From Bacteroidales bacterium UBA4318 (lineage in GTDB: Bacteria; Bacteroidota; Bacteroidia; Bacteroidales; UBA932): a stretch of DNA of 8,551 bases. Every line of letters starts with the position of its first letter. The stretch's first letter is position 1. Made by a program: the position numbers and the translations under genes. Below are positions 1-7,575 of the stretch, piece by piece. Below the pieces are notes generated by a model. It saw nothing but the letters and a program-made list of their open reading frames with translations. It did not search any database and was not told the origin of the DNA. The DNA is taken from contig DGUE01000066.1 in the NCBI GenBank assembly GCA_002393895.1, positions 1-8,551 of the forward strand. Direction: 5' to 3'.

Positions 1-288
1 GACAAAGGCAACGACTACAGCGTGCTCACCGAGCTTGTGAAAGAAAAAGTAAAGGCCATTGTGTGCATGGGTGTGGACAATACCAAGATACACGCCGCAT
101 TCGAGCAGATTGTGGGAAGCGACAGAATTGTGGATACCCTCAGCGCCGAAGAAGCGGTGAAGGCTTCTGCAGCATTCGCCGAGCAGGGCGATGTGGTCCT
201 CCTCAGCCCCTGCTGCGCCAGTTTCGACCTTTTTGCAAACTACGAAGACCGCGGAGAGAAATTCAAAGAAGCCGTCAGGAGACTGTAA
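1..288 (+). CDS. murD: UDP-N-acetylmuramoyl-L-alanine--D-glutamate ligase, C-terminal end (partial)
   Basis: The reading frame is open from the first base and ends in TAA at 286-288, giving the last 95 residues of MurD; the start lies outside the window. MurD is a cytoplasmic ATP-dependent ligase that adds D-glutamate to UDP-MurNAc-L-alanine. The fragment begins with DKGNDY, the Bacteroidota form of the loop at the start of the C-terminal ligase domain, and ends with LSPCCASFDLFANYEDRGEKF, which matches the conserved MurD ending LSPxxASFDxFxNxxxRGxxF. The second residue after SP is Cys where Ala is usual (SPACAS in many homologues), a mild change. The C-terminal domain looks intact, with no frameshift. 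The next gene, ftsW, begins 4 nt after the stop, consistent with one operon. Identification is firm because motif and gene order agree. Confidence 0.95.
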   Translation, partial: DKGNDYSVLTELVKEKVKAIVCMGVDNTKIHAAFEQIVGSDRIVDTLSAEEAVKASAAFAEQGDVVLLSPCCASFDLFANYEDRGEKFKEAVRRL

Positions 289-292
289 AAAA

Positions 293-1669
293 ATGGCAGA
301 CAAGAAGAAAACATTCTGGAACTTTTTCGAGAACACCGAGGGAGACAAGGTGGTCTGGATCATCGTGCTGGTGCTGATCATGTTCTCCATCCTCTGCATC
401 TTCTCGTCCACCTCCAGGCTGCTTGGCCCCGGCCAAAGCCGTCTGGACCTCGTGTGGGACCACCTGAAGATAGTTATTCTCGGACTGGTACTGATACTTG
501 CCTGCTACTTTATCCCAAGCCTGACTTTCTTCAAGAAACTGTCCAGTCTCGGATTCATTTTCTCCCTGGGGCTGCTCCTGCTGCTGATTTCCGGAGTAGA
601 CCTGGGCTTCGTACGCTCCATCGAGATTAACGGCGCACGCCGAATCATCCAGGTGGGCCCTCTCCAGCTCCATGTCAACGAGGTGGTCAAAGTGGCCATG
701 GTCCTGTATCTGGCCTGGGCCATCGAGGCATACAAAAAGAAAGAACTGCGCTGGCTGAAGAATGAGCCCAGGGCACAGAAGATACTCTACGTTTACGGCC
801 CGTTCCTGCTTATCACCCTCCTGCTGCTTCCGGGCAGCAACTCCGCAGCCCTGTTCACGGGAGGCATCATGTTCCTCACCATCCTCCTGGGCGGTGATTC
901 GGGAAAGGATCTGGGCATACTCTTGCTTGCAGGCATCGCGGCGCTTGCCCTGTGCATAGGCACCTACAAGATCAGCGGAGGCAAGATATTCAAGCGCATA
1001 GGCACCGGCCTCTCCCGCGTGCTTGATAACGAAGATTACGAGGCCATAGTAATGAAATCCCGTGTGGGGAGCGTGGATTACTATCAGGCACTCGACGAGA
1101 TACGCCAGCCCTACAGCGCCAAGATAGCCGTCCATCAGGGCGGATTCATAGGCAAAGGGCCCGGCCAGAGTACCCAGCGCTATGTGGTGCCCGACATCTC
1201 GGAAGACTACATGTACAGCTTTATAATAGAGGAATACGGCATTCTGGGAGGAATGGTTATAGTCTTCCTCTACCTGTCGCTGCTTGCCCGCAGCGCCATC
1301 ATAGTGCGCAACTGCGGAAAGGACCTTTACGCGAAACTGTCCGTTGCCGGGCTGTCGCTGCTGATATGCGGACAGGCCTTCCTTCACATCTGCGTGAATG
1401 TGGACATCGGCCCCATGACAGGTCAGACCCTGCCTATGGTAAGCCATGGCGCATCCGCTTTCCTGTGCTTCTGCATTGCCTTCGGAGTCATCCTTTCCAT
1501 AAGCAAGATAGCATCCAAGCGCATTGCCAGGGAAACGCTTAACGCAGATCCCCTTGTGGACCGCAGCCAGGAAGCCGCCGCCATCGAGCACGACCTTGCC
1601 GACCTCGACGACTTCGAGAGCGGCAACATTAAAGAAGATGAACTAAGTGAAGAAGACTATGGAATATAA
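293..1669 (+). CDS. ftsW: Septal peptidoglycan glycosyltransferase FtsW (SEDS family)
   Basis: Predicted 458-residue multi-pass inner-membrane protein of the SEDS family, which polymerises lipid II into glycan strands at the septum together with a class B penicillin-binding protein. About ten hydrophobic segments are visible from residue 20 to 404. Family marks include NGARR (113-117), KIAVHQGGFIGKGPGQSTQ in the large outer loop, and SEDYMYSFIIEEYG, in which Asp305 aligns with the catalytic Asp of SEDS enzymes (Asp297 in E. coli FtsW). Two signatures differ from the usual form: HVNE (127-130) where QPSE is expected, and SHGAS (384-388) where S-Y/R-G-G-S/T is expected. A hydrophilic, acidic cytoplasmic tail covers about 405-458. 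An in-frame upstream ATG at 191 would add 34 residues overlapping murD; I chose ATG 293 because it lies just after the murD stop and gives the usual N-terminus with EGDKVVW. An AGGAG (277-281) lies 11 nt upstream. RodA is the alternative, but the cluster position favours FtsW. Confidence 0.95.
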   Translation: MADKKKTFWNFFENTEGDKVVWIIVLVLIMFSILCIFSSTSRLLGPGQSRLDLVWDHLKIVILGLVLILACYFIPSLTFFKKLSSLGFIFSLGLLLLLISGVDLGFVRSIEINGARRIIQVGPLQLHVNEVVKVAMVLYLAWAIEAYKKKELRWLKNEPRAQKILYVYGPFLLITLLLLPGSNSAALFTGGIMFLTILLGGDSGKDLGILLLAGIAALALCIGTYKISGGKIFKRIGTGLSRVLDNEDYEAIVMKSRVGSVDYYQALDEIRQPYSAKIAVHQGGFIGKGPGQSTQRYVVPDISEDYMYSFIIEEYGILGGMVIVFLYLSLLARSAIIVRNCGKDLYAKLSVAGLSLLICGQAFLHICVNVDIGPMTGQTLPMVSHGASAFLCFCIAFGVILSISKIASKRIARETLNADPLVDRSQEAAAIEHDLADLDDFESGNIKEDELSEEDYGI

Positions 1670-2783
1670 GAAGATACGCGCCATCATCAGCGGTGGCGGC
1701 ACGGGAGGGCACATCTTCCCTGCCATCAGCATCGCCGACAAGCTTAAGGAACTCAATCCTGAAACCGAAATCCTGTTCGTCGGAGCAGAAGGCAAGATGG
1801 AAATGGAGAAGGTGCCTGCGGCCGGCTACAAGATCGTGGGGCTCCCTATCAAGGGCCTCCAGCGCCAGCTGAACCTCAAGAACATAATCAACGACATCAA
1901 AGTCCCGTTCCTTATGCTAAAGAGCGAGAGGATGGCCGCCCGGCTGATAGATGAATTCAAGCCGGACATAGCCATAGGAGTGGGCGGCTTCGCCAGCGCC
2001 CCGCTGCTCCGCAAGGCCACCGCCAAAGGCGTTCCCTGCCTCATTCAGGAGCAGAACGGTTTCGCCGGGCTCACCAACAAGATGCTCGCAAAGAAAGTGC
2101 AGAGCATCTGCGTGGCCTACGACGGCATGGAGCGTTTCTTCCCCGCAGAAAAGATAGTCTTCAGCGGCAATCCCATAAGAAAGGAATTCCACCCCTACAC
2201 CGAGGCGGACAAGGCCGAGGCTCTCAGGTTCTACGGCCTCACCCCCGGCAGGAAGCACATCCTCGTGGTGGGCGGAAGCCTGGGCAGCGGCACCCTCAAC
2301 AAAGCCATGAAGAAATGGATCTCCGACGGATGCCCGGGCGGAGAGGACGTGGAAGTGATATGGCAGTGCGGAAAGTTCTATAAGAAAGGCATTGACGAAT
2401 TCATGTCCGGGAGGGACCTTCCCGCCATCCGCCATTCGGACTTCATAGCAAGGATGGATCTTGCATACGCTGCAGCAGATGTGATCATATCCCGCAGCGG
2501 AGCGTCTTCCATTTCCGAGATCTGCGCCGTGCGGCGAGCTGCCGTCTTCGTGCCGTCCCCCAACGTGGCGGAAGACCATCAGACTCACAACGCCATGGCC
2601 CTGGTGAACAAGGGTGCTGCGCTGATAGTGAAGGACGCCGAGGCAGAGCAGAAACTTCTCTCCACTGCACTCGAACTCGCCGGCAATCCGGAAAAGATTG
2701 CCGAAATAGAAAAGAATGTGGCGCCGCTGGCCCGTCTGGATGCTGCCGGAACCATCGCAGAAGAAATATACAAACTGGTGTAA
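1659..2783 (+). CDS. murG: UDP-N-acetylglucosamine--N-acetylmuramyl-(pentapeptide) pyrophosphoryl-undecaprenol N-acetylglucosamine transferase
   Basis: A 374-residue GT-B fold enzyme (family GT28) that transfers GlcNAc from UDP-GlcNAc to lipid I, making lipid II on the cytoplasmic face of the membrane. The N-terminal acceptor domain shows SGGGTGGHIFP (11-21) with the conserved His18, and EQNGFAGLTNK starting at 131. The C-terminal donor domain shows GGSLGS (205-210) and SRSGASSISE (278-287), whose Glu287 lies in the sugar-nucleotide-binding region, followed by PSPNVAEDHQTHNA. Length and motif order are normal for MurG. The start is ATG 1659, overlapping the ftsW stop by 11 nt, since it places the glycine-rich loop at the usual distance from the N-terminus. 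An in-frame GTG at 1647 would add four residues and cannot be excluded. The overlap suggests translational coupling to ftsW. The product supplies the substrate of FtsW, encoded immediately upstream. Confidence 0.97.
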   Translation: MEYKKIRAIISGGGTGGHIFPAISIADKLKELNPETEILFVGAEGKMEMEKVPAAGYKIVGLPIKGLQRQLNLKNIINDIKVPFLMLKSERMAARLIDEFKPDIAIGVGGFASAPLLRKATAKGVPCLIQEQNGFAGLTNKMLAKKVQSICVAYDGMERFFPAEKIVFSGNPIRKEFHPYTEADKAEALRFYGLTPGRKHILVVGGSLGSGTLNKAMKKWISDGCPGGEDVEVIWQCGKFYKKGIDEFMSGRDLPAIRHSDFIARMDLAYAAADVIISRSGASSISEICAVRRAAVFVPSPNVAEDHQTHNAMALVNKGAALIVKDAEAEQKLLSTALELAGNPEKIAEIEKNVAPLARLDAAGTIAEEIYKLV

Positions 2784-2784
2784 T

Positions 2785-4140
2785 ATGGCCTGGAAGAATA
2801 TATACTTCATAGGAATAGGCGGCATAGGGATGAGCGCTATAGCCCGCTACTACAAATTCAAGGGCTACAGTGTGGGCGGCTACGACCGTACCCCGTCCGA
2901 CCTCACCCACGCATTGGAAAAGGAGGGAATCTCCGTGCATTATGAAGACAACGTCGACTGCATCCCCAAGAACGTGGAGGAAACCCTCGTGGTCTACACC
3001 CCCGCTATCCCGGAGAGTCTTCAGGAACTGCAGTTCGTAAAGGAGAACGGCTACCGCGTGATCAAGCGCAGCCGCATGCTGGGCGAAATCACCACCGGGC
3101 AGACCTGCCTGGCGGTAGGCGGCACTCACGGCAAGACAACCACGTCCACCCTCATAGCCCATATCCTCACCGAATGCGGAGAGGGATGCAACGCCTTCCT
3201 GGGCGGCATTTCCAAAAACTATGGCACCAACCTGCTGATGAGCGAAAACGACGTGGTGGTGGCGGAGGCCGATGAGTTCGACAGGAGTTTCCTCCAGCTT
3301 CATCCGGACATAGCAGTCATCACGGCGATGGACGCCGACCATCTGGATATCTACGGCGACCTCGCCCATGTGCAGGAAGCCTTCCGCCAGTTCGCATCCC
3401 AGGTCAAGAAGACTCTCATCCTGAAATACGGCCTTCCGGTAAGCACAAGCGATACACCGGCACGCATACTCACATACCATTTCAACGACAAACGTGCAGA
3501 CTTTCACGCAGAAAACCTGCGCGTAGATACTCTCGGGCACTTCAGCTACGACCTGCATCACCCCGGAGGAGTAATTCCCGACATCCGCGTCGGCACTCTC
3601 GGTTGGGTGAACGTGGAAAACAGTGTTGCAGCGGCAGCGGTCTGCCTCTGCCACGGTGTTGGGGAACATGCCATCCGCAAGGCCATAGGCAGTTTCCAGG
3701 GAGCCGTACGCCGTCTGGATGAGCACATCAACACTCCAGGCCTCACCTACATCGACGATTACGCCCATCACCCCGCGGAACTCGCCACAGCCATATCTTC
3801 CATACGGGAAATATTCCCCGGCCGCAAGATTACCGGCATTTTCCAGCCTCACCTCTACACCCGTACAAGGGACTTCGCGCCTGAATTCGCGCAGGCGTTG
3901 AGCAAGCTGGACAAACTTATCCTCCTGGACATCTATCCTGCCCGCGAGGAGCCCATCCCGGGCGTCACTTCCGAAATCATCTTCAAGGATGTGACCGCAC
4001 CCGAGAAAGTGCTGATTACTAAAGAAGAACTCATGTCCTACCTCGAGAAGGAGCCGGTGGATGTACTGGTTACCTTCGGGGCGGGCAATATCGACCGATA
4101 CATCGAGCCTATCAAAGAAATGCTTTCCGCACGAAAATGA
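2785..4140 (+). CDS. murC: UDP-N-acetylmuramate--L-alanine ligase
   Basis: A 451-residue cytoplasmic Mur ligase that joins L-alanine to UDP-MurNAc using ATP, the first step of stem-peptide assembly. The N-terminal UDP-binding Rossmann domain has GIGGIG (10-15). The central ATPase domain has the P-loop GTHGKTT (113-119, Lys117), then EADEFD (161-166) and MDADHLDIYG from 182, which supply metal- and nucleotide-binding residues. The C-terminal domain begins near YIDDYAHHP (322-330) and continues through FQPHLYTRTRDF and DIYPAREEPIPG to VTFGAGNID. All expected motifs are present and the length is normal. The start is ATG 2785, one base after the murG stop; an upstream in-frame ATG at 2716 would add 23 residues inside murG and is rejected. 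No Shine-Dalgarno site is visible. The stop overlaps the ftsQ start. Mpl, a related ligase, is the alternative but fits neither the motifs nor the context as well. Confidence 0.98.
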   Translation: MAWKNIYFIGIGGIGMSAIARYYKFKGYSVGGYDRTPSDLTHALEKEGISVHYEDNVDCIPKNVEETLVVYTPAIPESLQELQFVKENGYRVIKRSRMLGEITTGQTCLAVGGTHGKTTTSTLIAHILTECGEGCNAFLGGISKNYGTNLLMSENDVVVAEADEFDRSFLQLHPDIAVITAMDADHLDIYGDLAHVQEAFRQFASQVKKTLILKYGLPVSTSDTPARILTYHFNDKRADFHAENLRVDTLGHFSYDLHHPGGVIPDIRVGTLGWVNVENSVAAAAVCLCHGVGEHAIRKAIGSFQGAVRRLDEHINTPGLTYIDDYAHHPAELATAISSIREIFPGRKITGIFQPHLYTRTRDFAPEFAQALSKLDKLILLDIYPAREEPIPGVTSEIIFKDVTAPEKVLITKEELMSYLEKEPVDVLVTFGAGNIDRYIEPIKEMLSARK

Positions 4141-4907
4141 GCAAAACCGTAAGATACCTGCTGTTCGCCCTCTCGCTGGCCCTGTTCCTGTGCGTTTCCG
4201 CACTGGTGCTGCAGGCCACGCGCGAGCGCAGGCATCTGGTGACCTGCAAAAGGGTGGAAATCAGTTTCAAGGACACGCTTAACTTCGTGTCGGAAGACGA
4301 CGTGCGCGGCTATCTCAAGCGCGAACTGCCCACTTTCATCGGCATGAGGGTGGACAGCATCCGCCTATACGAGATTGAGCAGGTGCTGGATTCGCGCAGC
4401 GCCATCCTTTCTGCCCAGGCATGGACATCCGACAGTGTGCTGCACATCAGCATCGTGCAGAGGGAACCTGTGGCCAGATTGGAAACGGCCGACCACTCTT
4501 TCTACATCGACGACCGCGGATTCATCTTCCCCATACAGGGAGATTGCGCAAAGGCATTCCCTATCATAAAAGGGTCCCTCCCCCTGCATGAGCCGGTAGG
4601 CTACAAAGGTCTCCCCTCCACCGAAGAGGGACAGAGATGGACGGCGAACGTGCTGGGCATGCTCCAGTGGATGAAGAAGAACAAATGGGACAAGAGACTT
4701 AAATACATAAGAGTTGAATCCAACGGGGATCTTGTGGCAGTTCCCATGGAAGGAAGGGAGCAGTTCATACTCGGGAGGCCTGAGGCCATGCCGGAGAAGT
4801 TCTCCAAGATAAATGAATACTATAAACGCATCCGGCCGTCGGTAGAAGAAAACTACTACAGCTCGGTTAACGTTAAATACAAAGGACAGATAATCTGCAG
4901 AAAATAA
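4137..4907 (+). CDS. ftsQ: Cell division protein FtsQ/DivIB
   Basis: A 256-residue predicted bitopic membrane protein. It has a short basic N-terminus, one membrane segment at about 7-25, and a periplasmic part. Residues about 37-113 fit a POTRA domain: CKRVEISF, then a helix starting SEDDV, ending in the strand and turn VLHISIVQREPVARL. This is followed by a beta domain starting with YIDDRGFIFP (about 123-132). In the known divisome FtsQ connects cytoplasmic and periplasmic parts and recruits FtsB and FtsL. Sequence conservation in this family is low, so the call rests on topology, the QREPVA(R)L junction and position between murC and ftsA. The ATG shares its last two bases with the murC TGA (ATGA), so reinitiation by the same ribosome is likely; no Shine-Dalgarno site is seen. 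Length is in the normal range. murB and ddl, which precede ftsQ in many Proteobacteria, are absent here. Confidence 0.93.
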   Translation: MSKTVRYLLFALSLALFLCVSALVLQATRERRHLVTCKRVEISFKDTLNFVSEDDVRGYLKRELPTFIGMRVDSIRLYEIEQVLDSRSAILSAQAWTSDSVLHISIVQREPVARLETADHSFYIDDRGFIFPIQGDCAKAFPIIKGSLPLHEPVGYKGLPSTEEGQRWTANVLGMLQWMKKNKWDKRLKYIRVESNGDLVAVPMEGREQFILGRPEAMPEKFSKINEYYKRIRPSVEENYYSSVNVKYKGQIICRK

Positions 4908-4919
4908 ATCATATATAGT

Positions 4920-6332
4920 ATGGAAGACCGTTACATAGCAACAGTAGATCTCGGCACCGCCAAACTAGCCCTGTCGGTGGCACGCATCACCGGCGACAAC
5001 GCCGAGATAATCTACTACAACCAGAGGCCCTCCGACGGCGTGCGCTACGGCTGCATCTTCAATCCCACGAAGGCATCCGTCCCCCTCAAGGAGGCAATCA
5101 GGGAGGCGGAAGATGAACTTGGCATCAAGGTTACCCAGGTGGTGATAGGCGTGCCCCGCTACGGCGTGAACCAGGAAATCGCCAGTGCAAACCTGGACCG
5201 AAGCGATGCCGAAGCCTGCATAACCCAGGAAGAAATTGACTGCATCAAGGATATGGCCCTTGATTCCTACCCTCTCGGGGACGTGGAAAAGCAGGAAATA
5301 TACGGTGCATCGGCACAGTCCTTCAGCACCGACGACTCTATAAACTGCACCGAAGAAGATGTGGTTGGCATGCCAAGTGCTACCCTTCAGGGCAATTTCA
5401 AAGTGTTCATCGGTGTCAAGAAAGCCTCTCGCAACATCGACATCATGCTCAACAAGGCGGATGTAGCGCTGGCGCGCAAGTATTTCCTGCCGCCGATCAC
5501 AGCCGAGGCCGTGCTTTCATCTGAAGAAAAAGAGAACGGTGTAGCGCTTATAGAGATGGGTGCCGGGGTGACTTCCGTCACCATCTACCAGGGAAGCATC
5601 CTGCGTTACTATCATGCCATCCCCTTCGGCGGGCGCAGCATTACCAACGACATCAAACTGGAGTGCGGTTTCAACGAGAAACTGGCCGAAAACATCAAGC
5701 TCGGCTTCGGTGCCTGTATGCCCGACAAACTCCAGACCATGAGCGACAAGATCCTGCAGATTGTAGACGAGGAAAACGGCACCGACCAGCAGTTGCCTGT
5801 CAAGTATCTCTCCGAGATAATCACTGCCCGCGTGCGGGAGATCGTAGATGCAGTCCTCTACCTCATCCAGGAGAGCGGATATGCAGACAGGCTGCGCAAT
5901 GGAGTGGTGCTTACCGGAGGTTGCGCCAACCTTGCCGGCTGCGCCAACCTCATCAAGGAGATGTCCGGCTACAACGTCCGCATAGGCTTCCCACGTGCCA
6001 GGAAGTTCTCCTTCAGCGGCTGCGCAGGCATAGGCGAAACAGATGCCGTTTCCACCGTAAGTATGCTGCTGCATGCCCGCGAAGACAAGCACCTGAACTG
6101 CATCGAGGAGGTTTCCCAGCCAAAAGCAAGCCCTCAGGCAGAAAGCGAGCCCGTGGAAGAAAGCGTTTTCGATCAGGTGGAACCTGAAGTGAATAAAGAG
6201 AAGAAAAAGATAAAGGCAAAACCGGAGCCCCGTCCCGCAAGAGACAATTTCTTCGTGAGATGGACCAAGAAAAGCCTGAAGGCCGGCGAGGATTTCGTTG
6301 GTGGATTATACGATAAATTGGAGGAAAACTGA
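4920..6332 (+). CDS. ftsA: Cell division protein FtsA (actin-like FtsZ membrane anchor)
   Basis: A 470-residue actin-fold ATP-binding protein that attaches FtsZ filaments to the inner membrane and recruits later division proteins. The phosphate-1 motif is VDLGTAK (9-15). The region with PRYGVNQE corresponds to the FtsA-specific 1C domain. The phosphate-2 motif reads IEMGAGVTSV (211-220), where actin-fold proteins usually have D-x-G-x-G-T, so both the acidic residue and the Thr are altered. The adenosine motif is VVLTGGCANL from about 329. A charged linker of roughly 60 residues, acidic and then Lys-rich, follows, and the last 30 residues (from RDNFFVRWTKKSLK) could form the amphipathic membrane-targeting helix known for FtsA. 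The start ATG 4920 lies 12 nt after ftsQ behind an AT-rich spacer without a Shine-Dalgarno site. FtsA is somewhat longer than the E. coli protein (420 residues), mainly because of the linker. ftsZ follows after 1 nt. Confidence 0.96.
   Translation: MEDRYIATVDLGTAKLALSVARITGDNAEIIYYNQRPSDGVRYGCIFNPTKASVPLKEAIREAEDELGIKVTQVVIGVPRYGVNQEIASANLDRSDAEACITQEEIDCIKDMALDSYPLGDVEKQEIYGASAQSFSTDDSINCTEEDVVGMPSATLQGNFKVFIGVKKASRNIDIMLNKADVALARKYFLPPITAEAVLSSEEKENGVALIEMGAGVTSVTIYQGSILRYYHAIPFGGRSITNDIKLECGFNEKLAENIKLGFGACMPDKLQTMSDKILQIVDEENGTDQQLPVKYLSEIITARVREIVDAVLYLIQESGYADRLRNGVVLTGGCANLAGCANLIKEMSGYNVRIGFPRARKFSFSGCAGIGETDAVSTVSMLLHAREDKHLNCIEEVSQPKASPQAESEPVEESVFDQVEPEVNKEKKKIKAKPEPRPARDNFFVRWTKKSLKAGEDFVGGLYDKLEEN
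5922..5950 (+). repeat. Short in-gene direct repeat in ftsA (two 11-bp copies, 18-bp period)
   Basis: The 11-mer TGCGCCAACCT occurs at 5922-5932 and again at 5940-5950, exactly six codons apart and in the same frame. It encodes GCANLAGCANL, immediately after the TGG of the adenosine-binding motif of FtsA. The first copy overlaps the expected motif; the second lies in the helix that follows. This is directly seen. It may be a chance result of using the same codons for a repeated CANL peptide, or the trace of a small duplication. Confidence 0.6.
6320..6325 (+). promoter_or_regulatory. Shine-Dalgarno-like ribosome binding site of ftsZ
   Basis: GGAGGA at 6320-6325 lies 8 nt before the ATG at 6334, an ideal position. 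It sits inside the last codons of ftsA, which encode LEEN. It supports ATG 6334 as the ftsZ start over the upstream in-frame ATG at 6298. It is the only strong site of this kind at the gene starts in the window; ftsW has a weaker AGGAG at longer spacing and the other starts show only purine- or A-rich stretches or nothing. Confidence 0.65.
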
Positions 6333-6333
6333 T

Positions 6334-7575
6334 ATGGAAGAAGATATTATCACCCCCCAGGACTGGAAGCCCACAGTGGCTACCATCAAAGTGCTCGGCG
6401 TAGGAGGTGGCGGTTGCAATGCCGTTTCCTACATGTACGAACAGGGCATCGAAGGCTGCAGTTTCATCGTCTGTAACACAGACTCCATGCATCTTCACGC
6501 CAGCCCTGTGCCCACCAAGATCCAGCTCGGTCACGGGCTTGGTGCCGGCACCAACCCCACCAAAGGGCGCAATGCTGCACTGGAAAGCCAGGACGAGATT
6601 GCCGGCAAGGTGCTGGAATCCGGCACCCAGATGCTATTCATAACCGCCGGCATGGGAGGAGGCACCGGAACGGGTGCCACCCCGGTTATTGCAAAGATGG
6701 CCAAAGACCGCGGCATACTCACCGTGGCAGTAGTCACCATCCCCTTCCTTAACGAAGGCAAGAAGGCTCTTTCGCGGGCACTGGACGGTATTCACGAGCT
6801 GGAAAAGAACGTGGACAGCCTAATCATAATCAACAATGAACGCCTCTACGACTACTACGGCGACCAGCTCATCCACGACGCCTTCCCCAAGGCTGACGAA
6901 GTGCTTGCGACTGCTGTTCGCGGCATAGTCGAGATCATTCAAAAGAAGGGCTACATAAACGTGGACTTCGAAGATGTGAAGACCATGATGAAAGACAGTG
7001 GCATGGCCCTTATGGGTTATGGCAGCGGAAGCGGTGCAGACCGCATCCACAAGGCCGTAAAACAGGCCTTTGAGTCTCCCCTGCTCAACGATTTCGACCT
7101 CAAGAGTGCAAAGAACGTGCTCGTGAACACCACGGTGGGCAAGAACGACCAGGGGCTCACCATGGACGAGATGAAGGAACTCAACAACCTCATCGACGAA
7201 TACACCGGCGGAGGCAACAACTTCAAGCGCGGCCTCATTTACGACGAATCCCCCGAAGCGGGAGATTCCATCCACATCACGTCCATCGTGGTGGGTCTGC
7301 GTTTCAACGATGTAATCGGCCCCGGCCTGAGCGATGCCGACAACTACATAACCATCAGCAAGGACTACGTGTACGACCGTGACGAGGTGTCCAGCGGCGA
7401 CGGCATTTCGCTTCCCGCCGATGTGAGCTCCCATATAGGATATACTGGAAAAGGCGGTGAACGGACCTTCCGCTACGACGCCAAGCCTGTCCTTCTTGTA
7501 GAAGAAGGTCAGGACATCAGTCCACTCGAGAATGAACCGGCCATACGCCGCAAACCTCAAAAGAAAGAACAATGA
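6334..7575 (+). CDS. ftsZ: Cell division protein FtsZ (tubulin-like GTPase)
   Basis: A 413-residue tubulin homologue that polymerises with GTP into the cytoplasmic ring that marks and drives division. The GTPase domain shows [10 protein letters not shown] (22-31), the tubulin signature GGGTGTG (108-114), [11 protein letters not shown], and the synergy loop NVDFED with Asn209, Asp211 and Asp214, so the catalytic residues that complete the active site of the neighbouring subunit are present. The C-terminal core ends near residue 326 ([15 protein letters not shown]). About 87 residues form the variable linker and tail. The extreme end contains PAIRR (402-406) and a basic run, resembling but shorter than the usual C-terminal peptide D-I-P-A-F/Y-L-R-R that binds FtsA. 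The start is ATG 6334, one base after the ftsA stop, supported by a GGAGGA site. An in-frame ATG at 6298 would add 12 residues encoded inside ftsA and is rejected. The TGA stop overlaps the gltX start. Confidence 0.98.
   Translation: MEEDIITPQDWKPTVATIKVLGVGGGGCNAVSYMYEQGIEGCSFIVCNTDSMHLHASPVPTKIQLGHGLGAGTNPTKGRNAALESQDEIAGKVLESGTQMLFITAGMGGGTGTGATPVIAKMAKDRGILTVAVVTIPFLNEGKKALSRALDGIHELEKNVDSLIIINNERLYDYYGDQLIHDAFPKADEVLATAVRGIVEIIQKKGYINVDFEDVKTMMKDSGMALMGYGSGSGADRIHKAVKQAFESPLLNDFDLKSAKNVLVNTTVGKNDQGLTMDEMKELNNLIDEYTGGGNNFKRGLIYDESPEAGDSIHITSIVVGLRFNDVIGPGLSDADNYITISKDYVYDRDEVSSGDGISLPADVSSHIGYTGKGGERTFRYDAKPVLLVEEGQDISPLENEPAIRRKPQKKEQ

Noticed and set aside
191..292. Upstream in-frame start for ftsW
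   Set aside because: The added 34 residues would be read out of frame through the conserved end of murD and do not look like an FtsW N-terminus.
275..1591. Minus-strand open frame of 438 codons opposite ftsW
   Set aside because: It mirrors the hydrophobic codons of ftsW and gives a Gln-, Glu- and His-rich product without recognisable domains; ftsW is certain on the other strand.
2485..4203. Minus-strand open frame of 572 codons opposite murG, murC and ftsQ
   Set aside because: It lies wholly opposite well-supported genes, resembles no family I recognise, and is rich in His, Cys and Gly, as expected from reading GC-rich codons backwards. Long antisense frames are common in such sequence.
4908..4919. 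TATA-like AT-rich 12-nt spacer before ftsA as a possible promoter
   Set aside because: It is too short and too close to the start codon to act as a -7/-33 promoter for ftsA, and no partner element is evident upstream. It probably only keeps the start region unstructured.
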